A stretch of DNA of 64,000 nt, taken from Panax quinquefolius. Its lineage: Eukaryota > Streptophyta > Magnoliopsida > Apiales > Araliaceae. The first letter of the stretch is position 1, and each line of letters starts with the position of its first letter. The notes under the pieces are model-generated. The model saw nothing but the letters and a program-made list of their open reading frames with translations, made no database searches and had not been told where the DNA came from. Location of the stretch: assembly GCA_020205615.1 (NCBI GenBank), contig CM035165.1, forward strand, positions 83,080,005 to 83,144,004, in the 5' to 3' direction. Positions 59,003-64,000 of the stretch are shown one piece after another. The translations under genes were made by a program, and so were the position numbers.

Positions 59003-61215
59003 TGTGACGCCCCCAAAATAGGTATACAACACCCATTCTGAGTCGCCAAATACATGGTACAGAAAGCAAACTACAACTTCAATAATACAATTGTCGTGCA
59101 CAATACGACAACACATACTGTGAGTTTAAATACAAATATTGTCTTCTGGACAATATCCACACTCAAATAAGTCCTCATTACAATTATTCAAACACTATTT
59201 TACAGAAATAGTGAGGACTGCTAAAACATCTTTCTAGAACCATCACTCCGTATCCCGACTAGTTCCTACTATGTTCTTACCTCCTGAGAAAAATAGAACA
59301 AAAAGAAAAAGGGTGAGATCAACTAGCCCAGTAAAGAATATTATGACTAAGATAATATACACCAAATTATCGTTAGTCTTCAACAGGGAGAAATCTGATA
59401 AACTATAATAGACAACAAGTTTTAGATCAACAACAAGCAAGCGGAAGCAAAGAATCCATTAGAAGAGTCAAGTAGAGAATGAGTTCTACTATCTTCTAAG
59501 ATTTAAAAGTCCATCATCAATATTTTATCATTCAGAACAACAATCAATATACATCTTTAATCAAATATTCATCTTTGCACTACTGAGGCCAAAGATATTC
59601 ATTTATATCACCGGTTGGTCATGTTCATCTCACACATTCATCATCTTTGCACTACGAGCCAAAGATATTCATCGATTAATCATTTATCTTTGCACTATGT
59701 GCCAAAGATATTTAGTAATATCATCATTTAGGACTGAGGATGATGAAAAATATTTTAAAGAAAACGAATCCAGTGAGACAGAAGGACAAATAGTAGGGAT
59801 TCGTATAACAGTTTATCCAAGATCAATAATACTCCATAATAACCAATTTTGAAGTAAAATTCAAGAATAAAGATCAAAACATGGATACAATCAAAGATAG
59901 TAACCATAGTAGACATCTTGGACAAAAAGAAGAAAATTTTATTTTTCGGTGAATAGTGCCGTATTCGTGAATAGTGCCGTATACGTAAATAGTAACCCCG
60001 ACACAAAAAGTTTTAAATTTGATAAAAATTTCATACCAACATTTCGGTATAATGATATTGAAGAAAATATCATTTTAAGAATAATATAACACCCCTTACC
60101 TCAAAATATCGATTTACGATGGAATATATCGGTATATAAGGTCAAGGAAACTTGCACTGATGAATAGAAACTCACAAAGTATCTAAATACTCATAAAATA
60201 TACTCAATAATCTAGAGAGAGAAAGAGAGAAAGCTTATGTTTCTGGTGTGATTTTCAACACTAACTTAGCCCTTTATTTATAGAAAAATATTAGCAGACT
60301 TGACCTGCAACCTGATGGCTTTACCTGCTACTATTCCCACCCACCACATTTGAAATAAAATTCAGCACATTTTTTCACCAACCATAAGTGGGGCCCACTC
60401 AATTTTAGAATTTTCCACCAAAATGCTAAATTTGGATACTTCAACAATTTCTGAACCAATCACCTCTTAAAATTCATAACAAATCATAAGTTCATTTTTA
60501 ACGGTTCAAAATTTGTGGACATATACTCAACTTATATATGTATAACATATCCAAAAATTACAACGATCCAATGGTCGGATTAAAAATCATAACTCACGTA
60601 ATATATCTTAAAAACACTAGTTTAATTTTTAATACCTCCATTCCGAAAAAAATATTGATAAAACACCTCAACATTAACTCCTTCATTTTTAACCACAATA
60701 AATATATCCAACATTTATATCCACATAAAATAAATATTTCCTTATCATATGAATCAATAATTAATTATTCACAAATAATATTACTGTAATCACATTTATG
60801 ATGACCAGTAGTTCCCAAGAAAGAGGGGCTTTCAATAAGAATTTCTCCTTCATGGTAGCCAAGTGATTAGGTGACCAAACCTCTCATTGATGTAACTTTC
60901 TAGACATTGCCAATAATGCTATCTAATAATATTATTCAAATAATATGAATTATTGATCCGATAATGGGAAATCCGTGCAAGTGACAATTATTGAAATAAC
61001 AATAATATAAAATATCAACACAGTAATTATTGAATCAATAAAATAAAATATTGAACAGTAACTACTGTAACAATTATTGAGTAGTGCCTTCTTACATAAG
61101 GATCAATAATTCATCAATACTGTGCATCCACGCGTATTACTGTATTTTAACCACCGGGTATTCCAATAGTGTTAACGGTAACAACTACGCCGTTATTTAT
61201 AAAAACTCAATTTGT
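59003..61215 (-). mobile_element. LTR A (reverse), truncated
   Basis: This is a reverse A LTR starting TGTGACGCCCCCAAAATA, inserted in LTR F. It follows the solo copy 31288-36501, with the 62-bp repeats at 59565-59715 and a reversed TATA box at 60275-60282. Its far end (the LTR start) is missing: near 61215 the sequence changes to gag of element F. A deletion joined the two. Confidence 0.85.
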
Positions 61216-61773
61216 CATTTTCTTCATCCATCTCGCCTTCCTCTCATCCGTGTGAACTTGATACGAGGCGAACCTTGCCAACTCATTCAATTTACCCGCA
61301 TAGTCAGGCACACTCATATTTCCCTGCTTCAACTCTAGAAATTGAACCTCCATCTTGTTCTGTTAACTAGTTGGGAAATACATTTCGAAAAATATCTCTT
61401 TAAATCTCTCCCACGTAATTACACCTTCACCTCCTCGCACTTTGTTTGCTTGCCACCAGTAGCTAGCCTCAGACTTCAGCATAAACGTTGCAAAAGCGGT
61501 CTTCTGGTCTTCTCTAACCCTAGCAACGTCGAAAACCTTCTCCATTTCCATAACCCACGTTTGAGCCTTGATTGGGTTCCTGGAACCTTTAAATTCTGGC
61601 GGTCCCACCGCCTTGAAATCTTTAAACGTAGTATTTAGTGGAGCTTGAGGTTGATTATTCATTGCTCCAGCTAGTAAGTTAACCAACTGCTGAACAGGAT
61701 TAGCATTGGCATTGTTGTTATTTGTTGACTCTTCCTGAGTTGGTTGATGTGGTTGTCTTCTTCTAGGCGGCAT
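61216..61773 (-). pseudogene. gag of element F, truncated
   Basis: The minus-strand start is at 61773: MPPRRRQPHQPTQEEST, then an N-rich linker, then the capsid-type retrotransposon gag domain (PEFKGSRNPIKAQTWVMEME, FMLKSEASYWWQANK, ITWERFKEIFFEMYFP). A stop at 61363-61365 follows MYFPTS. The frame then continues with QNKMEVQFLELKQGNMSVPD and ELARFASY until about 61216, where an A LTR sequence begins. Nucleocapsid and all of pol are missing. The start resembles chromovirus Gag. Gag would form the particle that packages element RNA; this copy cannot. Confidence 0.92.
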
Positions 61774-62057
61774 ATTTCTGTTAAGAATAATATATGCTTA
61801 TTAAATTCTCTAAATAGTTGAGACTTAACTCAACAATTTAATATAATCATTTAACACATCATCTCAAACAACTTAATATATTTAATTCAAACTAAAAGTT
61901 TTACATCAAACGATAGCATAAGCTCGCTATTTACATCCACCATCCTGAGATATAGAATCCACAGGATTTAAATATTAAAATATTCCTTCGTTCATAAACA
62001 CATCAGAATTTACATATAAAAACTAATTAAGTCTTTCACATAATTAAACAAATTCTA
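61774..62057. other. Spacer between extra frame and gag, element F
   Basis: This is about 285 bp of AT-rich sequence with no open frame of note. It could act as leader for gag. Confidence 0.5.
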
Positions 62058-62825
62058 TCACTGTCTGTCAAGGTTCTGAATAGCCTTGCCACGCTCCTCA
62101 CCCATGATACGAGACATCGTCCTGCGATCCAGCATGTACGATGGAAGTCCTTCAAACTGGATGGGGTACCTCAAAACTTGATCTTGGGCCTCATCCATTG
62201 CATGATTCAGTGTAGAGTATGTCTCTCCAAGCTTCGCCTTCTTTGCACGACCGTCTTCTTCCGCAAGATCAGCACGATGTGACTCTCTTACCCAGCCCTC
62301 CTCTGCTATGGCAAGCCTCTCTGAACTCTCTTTTAGATCCTTCTTCAACTTTTCTATCTTTGCGGTCTTATCTTTGGTTTGACCCTTCTCGTGGACCAAA
62401 TCCCATTCTACATTTGCCAGTCGTGAGTGAAGAGTCGAAATCTCCCTCTCCTTCTCCTCTAGAGTAATCTGCTAAATAATAGCTCGCTCAGTCAGATCCT
62501 GCACCAAATCTCGTAACACCACGTTACGGTCGTATAATGTGTCATACATCTCAGCATCAATGGTGTACCGTGGTAACTCCTCTTCTTCCTCTTCCTCGTC
62601 AAACTCCTCCTCAGGATCTTCCTCAGGATCAGTCTCAGGTTCATGCTCCTAACCAAAAATGGTGATCAATGGAGATGACTCCCTCTGAACTAATTGTTCC
62701 CTAATGACATGTATGTCTCTGGGCTCCTCCTCTGTCGGTACTATAGGTACTCGGGGTTCCTCCTCCCCGCCGACTAGTTCCTCCAACGTCGAGACATCCA
62801 CGACAACAAAAATTTTGAATTTTAG
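62058..62825 (-). pseudogene. Additional frame upstream of gag in element F (acidic, coiled coil)
   Basis: One minus-strand frame runs 256 codons from 62825 to the stop at 62058, broken only by stops at 62649-62651 and 62472-62474. No start codon is visible at its beginning, so that may be lost. Composition: an N-terminal part rich in E and P (VDVSTLEELVGGEEEPR); an almost pure acidic block (DPEEEFDEEEEEEE); then charged heptad-like stretches (KTAKIEKLKKDLKESSERLA) typical of a coiled coil; and a C-terminal part ending MSRIMGEERGKAIQNLDRQ. It lies between the primer site and gag on the same strand, so it would be the first frame in the element's RNA. I do not recognise the protein. Some plant Gypsy lineages (Ogre/Tat) carry extra frames before gag, but for a chromovirus-type gag this is unusual. 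Confidence 0.65.
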
Positions 62826-62999
62826 TTACTAAGTCGTACTAGTGAGCACCTAATTTAACACATAAGCACATAAAGTCTTTTATTATCTTTAATGAATTAC
62901 AGAAATTCATTTCCTAGAACTCGATAAGAGTTTTCCATTACTATCTTGTTCTATAAGGCTACTACCTAAGGTTGTTCCCCCACCTAAAGTTCATAACCT

Positions 63000-63017
63000 A
63001 CAGCTTTGATACCAACT
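63000..63017 (-). promoter_or_regulatory. Primer binding site of element F
   Basis: On the minus strand, AGTTGGTATCAAAGCTG directly follows the LTR end. TGGTATCAAAGC is a tRNA-iMet type site. Confidence 0.88.
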
Positions 63018-64000
63018 TGTGACACCCCTAAATCTGGGTACTTCAATTCCACGGGATTTGGAGTACCCGGATAAATGCAAACCATGCAATAGATAGAAAT
63101 AAAATCTTCCCCTTAGGGGTTACAACATCCAAATAATAATAAAATCCCAGGTTAAACTAACCATAAACATCTGTGCGAAATCATAAACAATTAAGTCTTA
63201 AACAAATACATCATCATATAAAATAACAAGTCTTCATCACTTGTTAACCTTGCCCTTGCCTTTACTAGTAGAAGGTTCGTCGGTTCTTTCGTTCTTAACT
63301 GCAATGTAATTATTAAGCAAGAGTGAGCACTATTGCCCACAAGTATAACAATATAACAATGAATAATAACATGCGAGAGAAATAATAACTTCTGAAATAA
63401 AAGCTCAACTTTTGAATCAAGAATGAATAATAAGAATCAAAAGATTTTTGAGGGTCATAAGACCTTGAACTATGTCCTAGGTTATCAAGGGTTATACTTG
63501 AAACCTTTAACAGTTATAAGACTATGGACCTTTCTACTCGTACTTAGGGGGATCAACCCTTAGTACCATACTGTGCACAATATCTTAACGCTAGCGCATA
63601 AGTATATTCCTTTGCAGGGTTGTTCATCTCAGTTTGACATTTGAGTTCGCACCAAAGGAAGTTTGGTTTGGATAATTCAATAAGGGTTCTGAAATTTAGA
63701 ACGTTCATCAACTAAGGACTAGTTGAATCAATAAAGTTCACTAGTCTAATAAGGTTTAACAATAATGATATTCGATTTGAATAAAAATCTCAAGAAGTAT
63801 ACAATAGGACAATTATTGTATAATTGAATCATGCTTTGAAAAGATAATAAATCTTTAATATAACAATTGAACTTGAATAATAGTAATGATAATTTACTCG
63901 AGGTAACTAATAACTTGAACAATAATGACAAGTAGGGTTAGGAAACTTGCCTCATGCTTAGGCTAAACGATTACTACTTCCGTTCACCACAAATCCTACA
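63018..64000 (-). mobile_element. LTR F, 5' copy, continues beyond window
   Basis: It starts on this strand TGTGACACCCCTAAATC and matches 58758-59002 at its beginning. On the minus strand, the part near 63230-63360 has ACTTGTGGGCAATAGTGCTC and GGCAAGGGCAAGG, related to the 3' segments of LTRs C and D. No gene is seen. The end of this LTR is outside the window. Confidence 0.85.

Overview
This window is nuclear DNA from a flowering plant, probably a eudicot. It is AT-rich and has no intact host gene. It holds Ty3/Gypsy-type LTR retrotransposons with tRNA-iMet primer sites, plant telomere-like AAACCCTA motifs, the end of a CACTA transposon and a damaged exon of a plant TDY-class MAP kinase. Family letters A-G are my own labels. 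Layout: bases 1-47846 form one deep nest of retroelements. The outermost element visible is a chromovirus-like Gypsy (A, plus strand). Its pol is interrupted at 30953/30954 by element B (plus strand, LTRs about 4.5 kb, internal region only 1.7 kb) and at 31287/31288 by a reverse-oriented solo A LTR (target duplication CATGA), which itself contains a forward A LTR. The 3' LTR of A (38333-47846) is split by element G (minus strand, 38912-45536, target duplication GGCTT), a non-coding element with 2.25 kb LTRs. The 5' LTR of B is split by element C (2921-22640, target duplication GACAT) and, at its left visible edge, by A LTRs in both orientations. Element C is a concatemer: LTR-internal-LTR-internal-LTR, with LTRs of about 5.4 kb and internals of 1.73 kb. 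From 47847 to about 52470 the sequence is low-copy. It has exon-like segments, a MAP kinase pseudo-exon, short tandem repeats and a CACTA end. From 52472 to 57640 lies a solo LTR (D, target duplication CATTT), part of which was tandemly duplicated with its flank. From 58160 to 64000 lie fragments of LTRs E and A and a minus-strand Gypsy (F). F keeps its primer site, a gag remnant and an additional acidic/coiled-coil frame upstream of gag. How the parts work together: elements B, C and G keep only the cis signals (LTRs, PBS, PPT) and would depend on enzymes from autonomous Gypsy elements. The coding parts of A and F are broken by stops, frameshifts and insertions, so nothing here looks able to move on its own. 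The most notable items are the three-LTR concatemer with satellite-like arrays inside its LTRs, hairpin repeats with paired changes in LTR A, a 16S-rDNA-like fragment inside element G, the extra frame in F, and patchy divergence between copies that may be an assembly artefact.
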